Assembly: GCA_015075305.1 (NCBI GenBank)
Contig: JABTUS010000007.1
Coordinates: 1-64,000, forward strand
Origin: Opitutaceae bacterium
Lineage (GTDB): Bacteria > Verrucomicrobiota > Verrucomicrobiia > Opitutales > Opitutaceae
Length of the DNA: 64,000 nucleotides
Reading direction: 5' to 3'
Numbering within the stretch: position 1 is the first letter of the stretch; each line of letters opens with the position of its first letter. Shown one piece after another: positions 42,416 through 50,613 of the stretch. The notes below the pieces were generated by a model. The model was given only the letters and a program-made list of their open reading frames with translations. It was not told the origin of the DNA and ran no database searches. The position numbers and the translations under genes are program-made.

Positions 42416-43468
42416 TCAGTTGCTGGCGTCGAGACAGGCCTGTTTGACGGCGAGGATGTTTTCGGACGGCGTGCCGAAGGGGATCACGGCGGTGCCCATG
42501 ATGAAGCCCGGGATGTCGCGTCCGCGCTTCACCTCGGCGCGGGCGACGTCGTAGATCTTCTCCGGCGAGGATTTTTCCAGCAGGCGCGGGGACACATTGC
42601 GCCGGAACGCCCTTCCCGCCTCGCGCACGGCGGGAGTCCATTCATCGAAGTCGGCCGTGAAGTCGCAGAGCAGATTGTTGGCTCCCGTGCGGCATTGCAG
42701 CTCCGCGATCGGACTTGTGTTGCCGCCGATGATGAGCGGCACATCGCGCAGACCCTGGGATGCGGCCCAGGTGACGAACTGCTGTGTCACGGGAAGGACA
42801 AACTCCTCGTACATGGGAGGGGAGAGCAATTCGGGCGAGGCCTGGGAATCGAAGATGATCACGTCGACACCGACGTCCATGTAGGCGCGTGCGAAGGTGC
42901 GGATGACACGGCCGCAGAATTCCAGACAGGAGCGGACCCATGCGGGATCGTCGAGGCATGCGAGGAAGAGCGCCTCGGCGCCGACGAGCGAGATGGCGAG
43001 GGAGAACGGACCCGAGATGGCGCCGCGCACCCAGAAGTCGTCGCCCACGGCGCGGCGCACATTGCGCGCGGCCTCCAGGTTGACGGGCATGCGGCCGTCC
43101 GTGAGCGGATTGGGCACGCGGAGCTTGGAAAGGTCGTCGCCGACATGCACCATGTGATGCCCCGGCTTGATGCCCGGGATGCTGGTGTCGAGTCCGTCGT
43201 AAAATGAAACGCGGCAGCCGCAGGCCTCCGCCTCGAGGTTGTAGACGTCGACGCCGATGACGAGGGCGTCGGGCCGGATGGTTTCGTACTCGGCGAGAAC
43301 GGCGCGGGTGAGCAGGCCGGCGTCGCGCGAGATGTCGGACGGCGTGGAATGAATGAACCAGGCCTTGTGTTCGTAGATGGCCGGAAGAAACAGCGGCACC
43401 GGGCGCGGGGACTGGCAGCGCAGCACGGATTCGACGTCGGAGCGGGTGGCGGAGGAAGGGGCGTGCAT
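42416..43468 (-). CDS. UroD-family methyltransferase-like protein lacking the zinc HxC motif
   Basis: 350 aa. The uroporphyrinogen decarboxylase fold also serves corrinoid methyltransferases (MtaA, MtbA, CmuA). Family segments include 'WVRGAISGPFSLAISLVGAE', 'DVIIFDSQASPELLSPPMYE' and a C-terminal 'GFIMGTAVIPFGTPSENILA'. Where MtaA-type enzymes have the zinc ligands H-x-C, this protein has I246-I-G248 ('VPLIIGGNTSPIAEL'), although a later Cys ('NNLLCDFTADF') remains. First gene of the operon, with its start 24 bp from the divergent AraC gene. It may transfer a methyl group from a substrate that needs no zinc-thiolate activation. Confidence 0.85.
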   Translation of the reverse strand: MHAPSSATRSDVESVLRCQSPRPVPLFLPAIYEHKAWFIHSTPSDISRDAGLLTRAVLAEYETIRPDALVIGVDVYNLEAEACGCRVSFYDGLDTSIPGIKPGHHMVHVGDDLSKLRVPNPLTDGRMPVNLEAARNVRRAVGDDFWVRGAISGPFSLAISLVGAEALFLACLDDPAWVRSCLEFCGRVIRTFARAYMDVGVDVIIFDSQASPELLSPPMYEEFVLPVTQQFVTWAASQGLRDVPLIIGGNTSPIAELQCRTGANNLLCDFTADFDEWTPAVREAGRAFRRNVSPRLLEKSSPEKIYDVARAEVKRGRDIPGFIMGTAVIPFGTPSENILAVKQACLDASN

Positions 43469-43492
43469 GAATTTTCGGGGTCGATTGAACCC

Positions 43493-44443
43493 ATGCTAGC
43501 GGAAACGGCGGCGCGCGTCTTGGCGGATGGGGCTTGCGACGATTGGCAAATCGGGCAATCTGGCGCTGTGCGTGTCACTTCTCCCGTACTGGTCAGGCTG
43601 CCGCCGGGTGGACTCCGGTTTGCGGAAAGCGCGCATGCCATGGGTTTCTCAATGGCGGAGCGGGCAGATCCATTTCACAAGCTGGTCTATGTGCTGGCGG
43701 GAAGGGCGGAGCTGGTGATGGCGGGGCGGCCGGTGGTGGTTGCGTCCGCCGGCACGATACTGATCGTGCCGCGGCTGGCGCGGCATGCGCTGCGCGACAT
43801 CGAGCCCGCGTCGCTGCTGCTGATGTGCTTTTCGGACGCGTGGCTGGCGGGAACGCCCGGGCTGGGTGAGTTGTGGGCGACGCTTGTGCGCGATGGTGAT
43901 GCGCGCTGGCCGCTGGTGCGGGTGAGGCGGCTCAGGATCGAGGCGCTGTGGCGGCGCGGGCTGTTTGAGCAGAATCGCGCACAGATTGGAGCGGGTGCAC
44001 TGGCGATGGCCGCGGCGAATGAGATACTTGCGGTGATCGCCCGTGCCCGCGCGCTGGCCCGTGCGGAGTCGGCGGAGGCGCGTGTGCGCGCGGTGGCCGC
44101 GGAGGTGGGGGACAGCTTTGTGGAGAACTGGACGGTGGATCTTGCGGCGGCGCGGGCCGCGATGTCGCGGCGGGGATTCACGGAGCGCTTCCGCGTCGAG
44201 ACGGGTGAAACCTTCTGGGAGCATCTCGAGCGCCTGCGGGTGGCGCATGCGGCGCAGCTCCTGCGGCGCGGGGAGCACACGGTGCTGGGAGTGATGTTTT
44301 CCTCGGGGTTCAACGACCTCTCGACCTTTTATCGCGCGTTCAAGCGCCACCACGGAACATCACCCAAACGCTGGATGGAGGCGGAGGCCGCGGATCGGCG
44401 TTCGGAGGTGAAGCACGGATCGACGCGGATACGAGCCGGATGA
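43493..44443 (+). CDS. AraC-family regulator divergent from the corrinoid operon
   Basis: 316 aa. The N-terminal cupin-like sensor is seen as 'FHKLVYVLAGRAELVMAGRP' and 'AGTILIVPRLARHALRDIEP'. The C-terminal HTH region has 'FRVETGETFWEHLERLRVAH' and 'VMFSSGFNDLSTFYRAFKRH'. Start codons of this gene and the operon are separated by 24 bp, so both promoters overlap the neighbouring coding starts. It is the obvious candidate regulator of the operon, sensing the methylated substrate or a product. The ATG at 43493 was preferred because upstream codons are antisense to the methyltransferase gene. Confidence 0.85.
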   Translation: MLAETAARVLADGACDDWQIGQSGAVRVTSPVLVRLPPGGLRFAESAHAMGFSMAERADPFHKLVYVLAGRAELVMAGRPVVVASAGTILIVPRLARHALRDIEPASLLLMCFSDAWLAGTPGLGELWATLVRDGDARWPLVRVRRLRIEALWRRGLFEQNRAQIGAGALAMAAANEILAVIARARALARAESAEARVRAVAAEVGDSFVENWTVDLAAARAAMSRRGFTERFRVETGETFWEHLERLRVAHAAQLLRRGEHTVLGVMFSSGFNDLSTFYRAFKRHHGTSPKRWMEAEAADRRSEVKHGSTRIRAG

Positions 44444-44540
44444 AAGGCATCGGAGTTTGACCACAGATGGAACCGGATGAATACCGGATGGGAGGGGTGG
44501 AAACGGGGGCGCGATGCGTGGATGGGAAATGGCCGGCGCC

Positions 44541-44630
44541 GAGGAGCGTCGTGCCCTGGGGACGGACGTCGCGAAACGGCGCCGGAACTTTTCACGCGGA
44601 GGCGCGGAGCCGCGGAGAAGAGGAGAATGC
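44541..44630 (+). repeat. Dispersed repeat, copy B
   Basis: It contains gtcgtgccctggggacggac and the gcgaaacggcgccgg continuation, followed by 'cacgcggaggcgcggagccg' and cggagaagagg, the same modules as at 33101 and 61769. It lies between the convergent AraC and GntR-LacI genes, where no gene is seen. Confidence 0.7.
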
Positions 44631-44705
44631 GGATGTTTAAATTCTGACGGAGGGGGGATTGATGGAGGGGGTGGCCACGGGTTGAGCCGGATGGCGGCCC
44701 TTCGG

Positions 44706-45806
44706 TCATCTCAGCTGCCGGATTGTTTTTCCCGGGAGGAATTTTGGGAAAACCAGATTGGGTTCGGGTTGAAGGTTGCCTTGCTCCACCATCTGCAGCA
44801 TCAGGCGGGAGAGGCGGTGGGCCAGCGCGCCTTCCTCCAGTACATAGTGGGCGATGGGCGGGCTCACGATGCCGAAGCTCTGATCGTAGTCTCTGGCGAT
44901 GAGTGACACCGTGTCCGGCACCGAGAGGCCGCGTTTCAGGAGGTAGATGATGACTATGAGCACGTGCTGCGGCTTCGCGATGAGCAGGGCGGTGGGGGCG
45001 TGGGCGGACTTGAACAGGGCGTCGAGTTTCGACGTGATGCTGGCGGCGGTGCCATTGTGCCGGACAATCGTTGCGCGGGCCTCGCCCTGCTGATGCTGGG
45101 AGACCGCCTCATTGAAGCCGGTTTCGCTGGCGAGGTCACCCGCCATTCCTGAATTGGGCACGACCAGCGCCAGGCACTGGTGGCCGCGTCCCAGAAGCGT
45201 GCCCGTGGCGTGGCGGCAGACCGATCGGTAGTCGATGTCGAGGGAGGGCAGCCTGACCTGCGGATGGCAGGATCCCAGCACGAGGGCAGGGAGCGAATTG
45301 TCGGAGAACCACTGCTGCAGCTCCTTGTTCACGGAGATCAGGACGCAGCAGAACACGCGGTTCTGGCGGACAAATTCGCGGACCTTGCGCAACTGGGTGC
45401 GTTCCCCGGCGGGCGGGCACACCAGCACCTCCGTCGCGAAACCCCGCTCCGCCAGGTGGGCGCGCATTTCGCTGATCAACAGGAAAGTCACGTAGGCGAG
45501 GTGCGTGACCGGCTCCGGCGCGATCAGGCCGACCAGCCGGTTCTGCTCCGCGGGCTTGCGATGTCCGCTGGCGAGCAGCCGGTTGCGCCTCCCCTGGTGG
45601 ATCTCAATCAGTCCCTCCTTGGAAAGCAGGTGCAGCGCGGTGCGGATCGTCGGGCGGCTCACGTGAAACATGTCGCAGAGGCGGCGCTCGCTCGGCAGGC
45701 AGTCCTTCCAGACATTGTCCGCAATGGCCTGACGAATGGCGCTGGCTGCCTGGGCCGAAAGGGAGACGCGCCTGGGCAGCTCGAAGGAGTGGGGAGAGCT
45801 GTTCAT
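44706..45806 (-). CDS. GntR-LacI chimeric transcriptional regulator
   Basis: 366 aa. The N-terminal winged helix is GntR-type ('SAQAASAIRQAIADNVWKDC', 'SERRLCDMFHVSRPTIRTAL'). From about residue 90 there is a LacI/periplasmic-binding-type effector domain ('RLVGLIAPEPVTHLAYVTFL', 'LPALVLGSCH', 'SIDYR'-like segment). AraR-type regulators share this design and bind sugars. It is divergent from the DHDPS-family aldolase gene, and a 12-bp element close to its start recurs upstream of the TonB receptor at 53103, which suggests that it controls this utilisation locus and itself. Confidence 0.87.
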   Translation of the reverse strand: MNSSPHSFELPRRVSLSAQAASAIRQAIADNVWKDCLPSERRLCDMFHVSRPTIRTALHLLSKEGLIEIHQGRRNRLLASGHRKPAEQNRLVGLIAPEPVTHLAYVTFLLISEMRAHLAERGFATEVLVCPPAGERTQLRKVREFVRQNRVFCCVLISVNKELQQWFSDNSLPALVLGSCHPQVRLPSLDIDYRSVCRHATGTLLGRGHQCLALVVPNSGMAGDLASETGFNEAVSQHQQGEARATIVRHNGTAASITSKLDALFKSAHAPTALLIAKPQHVLIVIIYLLKRGLSVPDTVSLIARDYDQSFGIVSPPIAHYVLEEGALAHRLSRLMLQMVEQGNLQPEPNLVFPKFLPGKTIRQLR

Positions 45807-45808
45807 AA

Positions 45809-45820
45809 GATATTACCAGT
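45809..45820. promoter_or_regulatory. Candidate operator gatattaccagt, site 1
   Basis: An exact 12-mer shared with 52998-53009. It lies 2 bp upstream of the regulator start codon and 47 bp before the aldolase start, so binding could repress both divergent genes. It is only weakly palindromic. Confidence 0.5.
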
Positions 45821-45867
45821 GGATGGAATTGGGGATCGGCGGGACGGTCGTGCAATGTTGCATCTCA

Positions 45868-46794
45868 ATGAACAGAACGCCATCCGTGCACATCTGGTCC
45901 GCAACGCCCACGCCGCTGATGGCGGATTTGTCCGTCGACGTGGCGTCGGTCAAAAGAATGACCCGCGATGCGGTGGACAGCGGATTCGAGGGGGTTTTTC
46001 TGGGCGGCACCTGCGGCGAGGGTCCCTGGCTGCCTGACACCGAGCGGGTCCGCCTGGTTGGCGCGGTTGCGGGGGCTGCGGAGGGAAAACTCCGGATAGC
46101 CGTGCAGGCGACCGACAACTCGGTTCCCCGGATCCTGGCAAACATCCGGCAGGCGGCGGACGCGGGGGCGGACTATGCGGTCATTGCGGCTCCTGCGACA
46201 TTCATGAACGCCACGGCGGATCGCATCGTGGCGCTTTTTGTCGAGGCGGCGGATGCGAGCCCCATACCCGTCGGCATCTATGATCTTGGGCGCCATCGCC
46301 CTGTCGTGATCCCCGAGGAGCGGCTTAAGGAAGTCTATCTGCACCCGAACGTCCGTCTGGTGAAGGACAGCTCCGGATCGCCCTCGCGGCGGGCCGCCGC
46401 GCTGGAGGCGAGGAAGGCCAAACCGGGCCTGCAGTTGTTCAATGGCGACGAGTTTCGCTGCCTGGAATACCTGGAAGCCGGTTACGATGGAATTCTGTTT
46501 GGCGGGGCGATCGCCACGGCGGCGCAGTTGCACGAGATTGTGGCCGCCTTCTTGCAGGGACGACTGGATGATGCGCGGCGCATGGATGCGGAGATGAGAA
46601 AGGCGCTGTTCGGCATCTATGGCGGCGAGAAGATTGCGTGCTGGCTCACCGGTCTCAAGTACTACCTGGTGAGGCGGGGGATCTTCGCCTCGGTGTCCAG
46701 TTACCTCGGGTATCCCCTGACCGATGACTGCCGGGCCTTCATCGAGGAATACGCGCGGGGCATGCCGGCGACCAGTGCCTCCGGGACAGGGTGA
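45868..46794 (+). CDS. DHDPS/NAL-family aldolase or dehydratase
   Basis: 308 aa class I TIM barrel. The family motif GGTCGEG is at 46-52, the catalytic tyrosine Y138 in 'PVGIYDLGRH', and the Schiff-base lysine K166 in 'NVRLVKDSSGS'. The family includes dihydrodipicolinate synthase, N-acetylneuraminate lyase, KDG aldolase and keto-deoxy sugar acid dehydratases. The regulator and oxidoreductases next to it favour sugar-acid catabolism over lysine synthesis, but the substrate cannot be read from the sequence. The ATG at 45868 fits the family N-terminus. Confidence 0.85.
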   Translation: MNRTPSVHIWSATPTPLMADLSVDVASVKRMTRDAVDSGFEGVFLGGTCGEGPWLPDTERVRLVGAVAGAAEGKLRIAVQATDNSVPRILANIRQAADAGADYAVIAAPATFMNATADRIVALFVEAADASPIPVGIYDLGRHRPVVIPEERLKEVYLHPNVRLVKDSSGSPSRRAAALEARKAKPGLQLFNGDEFRCLEYLEAGYDGILFGGAIATAAQLHEIVAAFLQGRLDDARRMDAEMRKALFGIYGGEKIACWLTGLKYYLVRRGIFASVSSYLGYPLTDDCRAFIEEYARGMPATSASGTG

Positions 46795-46846
46795 TGGCTT
46801 GCGAACGCACGGCATGAGCCCAGCATTTGGTCACACCAGTTGACCA

Positions 46847-47401
46847 GTGAAAGATTTTTCCGTGGAAACCACTCAAAAAGGAATGTCCGAATCGCCGGCC
46901 GGGGCGCCGGTGCTTCCCTATCGGGACACAAAGCCCCAGGGTGCCGCTGGATTCTACAGCGCCATCAACGCCACGTTCCGTTTCTTCCTGAATCGCTTTG
47001 GCGAGGAAAGCTGGAAGCGGTATCTGACGGACCTCGGACGCGCCTATTTTGCGCCCGTGAACCAGCAGTGGCGTGCGGGTGGACTTGGCGCCGTCGCGCG
47101 CTACTGGCGCGCGTTCTTTGCGGCTGAGCCGGGTGCGGAAGTCGTCGTGGAGGAAAAGCCGGATCGCGTTGAAATCCATGTGAGGCAGTGCCCGGCGATA
47201 AAGTTTCTTCGGGAGGGCAGGCGTGACATAGTCCGCGAGTACTGCCGCCACTGTCACTACCTTGGCTCCGCAAGGGCGGAGGCTTCCGGCCTGACCATGC
47301 GCCTCTCGGGTGGCAATGGCTCCTGCGTTCACGTATATGCGCGCCCGGAGGCCGGGCTTCCGCCGCAGAATCCCGCGGATATTCTGGAGGTGACGTCATG
47401 A
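46847..47401 (+). CDS. Uncharacterised protein with CP...YCxHC motif, paralogue 1
   Basis: 184 aa. The C-terminal part has 'IHVRQCPAIKFLREG' and 'REYCRHCHYLG' then 'GGNGSCVHVYARPE', and a preceding 'VVVEEKPDRVEI' strand. The next gene has the same pattern, so the two are paralogues. The Cys spacing recalls the ATC-hydrolase-like family (PF14196) or a metal site, without proof. The start is uncertain: GTG at 46847, GTG at 46862 or ATG at 46883. It overlaps the next gene by 4 bp and probably belongs to the aldolase operon. Confidence 0.65.
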   Translation: MKDFSVETTQKGMSESPAGAPVLPYRDTKPQGAAGFYSAINATFRFFLNRFGEESWKRYLTDLGRAYFAPVNQQWRAGGLGAVARYWRAFFAAEPGAEVVVEEKPDRVEIHVRQCPAIKFLREGRRDIVREYCRHCHYLGSARAEASGLTMRLSGGNGSCVHVYARPEAGLPPQNPADILEVTS

Positions 47402-47958
47402 TCGGATGCTACGATTTCTGCGGGCACTATGAATGGACCTTTGCCTGGCTTGAACGGGAGGGCGGGCATGAGCTGGTGCGCGACTACTGGAGGGAGGCGA
47501 TCGCGGGCGACAGCCAGCTTCCTGCTCTCGAGTTGATCAAGCGGGAGGGGTTTGCCGGAATGATGAAATACTGGGGCCACGTCCTCACTGAGGAGTCGCC
47601 CGACCTGGGCTTTTCGGTCACACAGAAGCCCGACGTCTTTCGCATCGACATCCACGACTGCCCATCGAAGGGATTTCTCATCCGAAACGGGCTCGAGCAG
47701 TACAGGGATTATTGTGACCACTGCATTGGCTGGATCGGACCGATGATGAAGGAGGCGGGCTACGTCATCGACCATGAGCACAACCACTGCGGGCAGTGCT
47801 GGTGGGAGATGCGAAAGGCCGGAGCCCCTGCGGGCCACGCCAAAGTCGGCGAGGTGGCCGGCGCGAAGGACGTGCAATACCGGCCGGAATGGCAGCAGGC
47901 GGGCGCGCATCTGGATCGCTACGACAAGGCGAACGATCCGGACGACAAGATGCCCTAG
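47398..47958 (+). CDS. Uncharacterised protein with CP...YCxHC motif, paralogue 2
   Basis: 186 aa. The shared pattern is 'VTQKPDVFRIDIHDCPSKGF', 'YRDYCDHCIGWIGPMMKEAG' and 'HEHNHCGQCWWEM'. Additional cysteines occur in the N-terminus ('MIGCYDFCGHYEWTF'). It overlaps paralogue 1 by 4 bp, so the two may form a heterodimer. No signal peptide. The function is unknown. The last helix and the charged tail are not conserved in paralogue 1. Confidence 0.7.
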   Translation: MIGCYDFCGHYEWTFAWLEREGGHELVRDYWREAIAGDSQLPALELIKREGFAGMMKYWGHVLTEESPDLGFSVTQKPDVFRIDIHDCPSKGFLIRNGLEQYRDYCDHCIGWIGPMMKEAGYVIDHEHNHCGQCWWEMRKAGAPAGHAKVGEVAGAKDVQYRPEWQQAGAHLDRYDKANDPDDKMP

Positions 47959-47989
47959 GCGAATACGGCATGGTGCATGGCGCTGGCGG

Positions 47990-48772
47990 TCAGATGCAAC
48001 GTCCGCCGTCGACCTCCATGCACACGCCGGTTACGAACTCCGACGCCGGGTCGGCGAAAAAAACCGCGGCATTGGCGACGTCACTGGAGCGGCCGAGCCG
48101 GCCCAAGGGAATCGAGGCGATGAATTTTGCCCGGTTTTGCGCGTTGTCCGCCGCGCCCATGAAGGTCGTCAGCAGGGGCGTTTCCGCGATGGCGGGATTG
48201 ATGGAGTTGGCCCGGATTCTTTCCGGCGCGAGTTCCACCGCCATTGATTTGGTGATCAACGTCACCGCGCCCTTGGATCCGTTGTACCAAGCCAGCCCGG
48301 GCCGTGGGCGAACTGCCGCCGTGGATCCGATGTTGATGAAACAGCCACCGCCCTGACGGCGGAAAACGGGCACGCAGCTTTGGGCCGAATGGTAGATGCT
48401 CTTCACGTTGACCTGGAATATGCGGTCAAACTCGGCTTCGGAAACCTGCAGCATCGGCTGGTTGGCGTGGCTGATGCCGGCGTTGTTGACCATCACGTCG
48501 AGTTTTCCGAAACGACTCAGGGCGGCTTCGACCAGCGCCTGCATGTCGGATGCCTTGCTGACGTCAGTCCGGACAAAGATCGCCTCCCGGCCGGCGTTGG
48601 TGAGGGCCTCCGTGACGCGCTCGCCATTGGCGGCATTGATGTCGGCGAGGACGAGCTTTGCGCCCTCGGTGGCGTAGCTCTGGCAGATGCTTTCGCCGAA
48701 GCCGGAGCCTCCGCCGGTTACGATGGCCACCATTCCGGCGAGGCGGCCTTTGCCTGGATTTGTCGAGTTCAT
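47990..48772 (-). CDS. Short-chain dehydrogenase/reductase (sugar or polyol type)
   Basis: 260 aa classical SDR. The NAD(P) loop is T19-G-G-G-S-G-F-G26, followed by 'NNAGISHANQPML', the catalytic Ser in 'INIGSTAAVRPRPGL', Tyr-Lys in 'AWYNGSKGAV' and the C-terminal 'FVTGVCMEVDGGRCI'. The acidic 'LVLADINAANGE' after the second strand suggests NAD preference. It lies convergent to the YCxHC pair and divergent from the SGNH hydrolase. The frame is open well upstream, but the family start is the ATG at 48772. Confidence 0.9.
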   Translation of the reverse strand: MNSTNPGKGRLAGMVAIVTGGGSGFGESICQSYATEGAKLVLADINAANGERVTEALTNAGREAIFVRTDVSKASDMQALVEAALSRFGKLDVMVNNAGISHANQPMLQVSEAEFDRIFQVNVKSIYHSAQSCVPVFRRQGGGCFINIGSTAAVRPRPGLAWYNGSKGAVTLITKSMAVELAPERIRANSINPAIAETPLLTTFMGAADNAQNRAKFIASIPLGRLGRSSDVANAAVFFADPASEFVTGVCMEVDGGRCI

Positions 48773-48967
48773 GGACGTTGAAATTGTGCGGAGGGGATTC
48801 TGACCGCGGGGGTGCGCGGAGGCGACAGTAGACAGGCGGAGGCTTGCGCGGTGCAAATCTGGAACGCCTCCTGCAACTGGAAAAACCATCTGACCACCTG
48901 GCTGCGGTTGTGCGGCCGGGCGGCTTGCGGCACCAAGCGGAAGGCCTTTGCATTCGCCTGATACCGC

Positions 48968-49726
48968 ATGAAGACACGATTCGTTTTCCCCAGCCTTATT
49001 GCGCTGGCCGTCCTGTCCGCTCTGGTCGCCGCGGAACGCCCTGTGATCGTGACCTTTGGCGACTCCACAACGGCGCCAAGGCCTCCCTTGACGGTCTATT
49101 CCTCGCTGCTTGCCGGGAGGATCCATGAGGAACTGGGCATGGACGTCGAAGTCATGAACGCAGGTGTGCCCGCCGATACGACGCGGCGCGCGGCCGTGCG
49201 GTTCGAACACGATGTGCTGGAAAAGAACCCGGTGCTGGTCGTGATTCAGTTTGGCATCAATGATGCCACGATGGACGTCTGGAAAACGCCGCCGGAGACG
49301 TCACCCCGGGTGCCAAAAGCGGAGTACCTGAAGAACATCGCGAGCTTCATCGAACGCTGCCGTCAGCGCGGCATTCATGTCGTGCTGATGACGCCGAACC
49401 CGGTGTCCTGGTCGGAACGCACGCTCGAACTTTATGGCCGGCCGCCCTATGACCGGAACGACCCGGATGGATTGAATCTCAATCTGCGGCCCTATACCGC
49501 GGCACTTCGACGGCTTGCGGCTGAAACAAACACGCCCCTGGTGGACGTCATGCAGGCGCATGATGATGCGGCCAGGGCTGGAGGTCCTGCGCTTGTTGGT
49601 GATGGAGTGCATCCCAATGACGCCGGTCAGCGGCTCGTGGCCGACCTGCTCATGAAGTTTCTGCATTCCCACCGGGAGTATCTTGTCCCCGTCCGCGCTG
49701 CAGAATCCGCAAGGCGGGGCGGGTGA
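48968..49726 (+). CDS. Secreted SGNH/GDSL hydrolase
   Basis: 252 aa. A signal peptide ('FVFPSLIALAVLSALVAAE') is followed by the block I nucleophile 'VTFGDSTTAP', block III 'VIQFGINDAT' and block V 'DGVHPNDAGQRL' with the catalytic Asp and His. Such enzymes often deacetylate carbohydrates, which fits a polysaccharide locus. Two conserved Gly/Asn oxyanion positions are present. Confidence 0.88.
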   Translation: MKTRFVFPSLIALAVLSALVAAERPVIVTFGDSTTAPRPPLTVYSSLLAGRIHEELGMDVEVMNAGVPADTTRRAAVRFEHDVLEKNPVLVVIQFGINDATMDVWKTPPETSPRVPKAEYLKNIASFIERCRQRGIHVVLMTPNPVSWSERTLELYGRPPYDRNDPDGLNLNLRPYTAALRRLAAETNTPLVDVMQAHDDAARAGGPALVGDGVHPNDAGQRLVADLLMKFLHSHREYLVPVRAAESARRGG

Positions 49727-49818
49727 GCGAGTGACGGACTGACTCCCTTCGCGAAGGAAGCCTGAGCAGTTCATTCCGCTTTCTCGCGACGGAGCTTCGC
49801 AGGTGTGCCACTGACTGA

Positions 49819-50613
49819 TCAATGGGCGGTGTAACCGCCGTCGACCGGGAGATTGATGCCGGTCACATAACGTGCCGCGTCGCTGAGGAGGAAGATGACC
49901 GGTCCTCCCAAGTCGTGCTTGTCCGCCATGCGTCGAAGAAACGTGGCCCGGGCGTAGCGTTCCACGAAGACCGGATTCTGACCGCTCAGGAAGCCGCCGG
50001 GAGACACACAGTTCACACGGACATCGCGCGGACCGTAGTGCGCTGCGAAGTAGCGCGTTAGATTGACCATGCCGGCCTTGTGAAAGAAGTAGTCGGGGAT
50101 GGCGTGCATGCCCAGTCCCTCATAGAGGGCGTTGTCGGGTCCGACCATTCCCTGGATGGAACCGATGTTCACGATGCTTCCGGATCCGGCCTCGGCCATC
50201 AGGTCCCCGCAGGCGCGGCTCAGCGCGAACAGGCCGGTTGCGTTGGTCTTCATCGACGCCTCCCAGTCGGCGAGCGGGGAGTCGAAGGTTTTCATCGGGC
50301 GGGCGACGGCGTTGTTGACGAGTCCGTCGATGCGGCCGAAGCGGGCCTTCACCCAGTCGCGCAGCCGGAGGATGGATGCCTCGTCGCTCTGATCCAGCGC
50401 ATGCGCCACAGCGCTGCGACCGAGACCGCGCTCCTCTGCGGCGACCTGTTCGAGGGCTGAGACGTCGCGCGAGGCGAGGACAAGCTCGGCTCCGGCCGCA
50501 GCTATCTGCGTGGCGAGTCCCCGGCCGTAGAGGCCGGCGCCGCCGGTGAGAATCACGACCTTGCCGGTGAGGGAGAATTCGGATGGAGAGGGTTGTGACG
50601 AGGAAGGTGTCAT
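49819..50613 (-). CDS. Short-chain dehydrogenase/reductase (second)
   Basis: 264 aa. The cofactor loop is 'VVILTGGAGLYGRGLATQIA', with 'NNAVARPMKTFDSP' in the NNAG position, Ser in 'IVNIGSIQGMVGPD', Tyr-Lys in 'DYFFHKAGMVNLT' and the end 'YVTGINLPVDGGYTAH'. It overlaps the Gfo/Idh gene upstream by 4 bp, so the two act in one transcript and probably in consecutive oxidation steps. Confidence 0.88.
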   Translation of the reverse strand: MTPSSSQPSPSEFSLTGKVVILTGGAGLYGRGLATQIAAAGAELVLASRDVSALEQVAAEERGLGRSAVAHALDQSDEASILRLRDWVKARFGRIDGLVNNAVARPMKTFDSPLADWEASMKTNATGLFALSRACGDLMAEAGSGSIVNIGSIQGMVGPDNALYEGLGMHAIPDYFFHKAGMVNLTRYFAAHYGPRDVRVNCVSPGGFLSGQNPVFVERYARATFLRRMADKHDLGGPVIFLLSDAARYVTGINLPVDGGYTAH

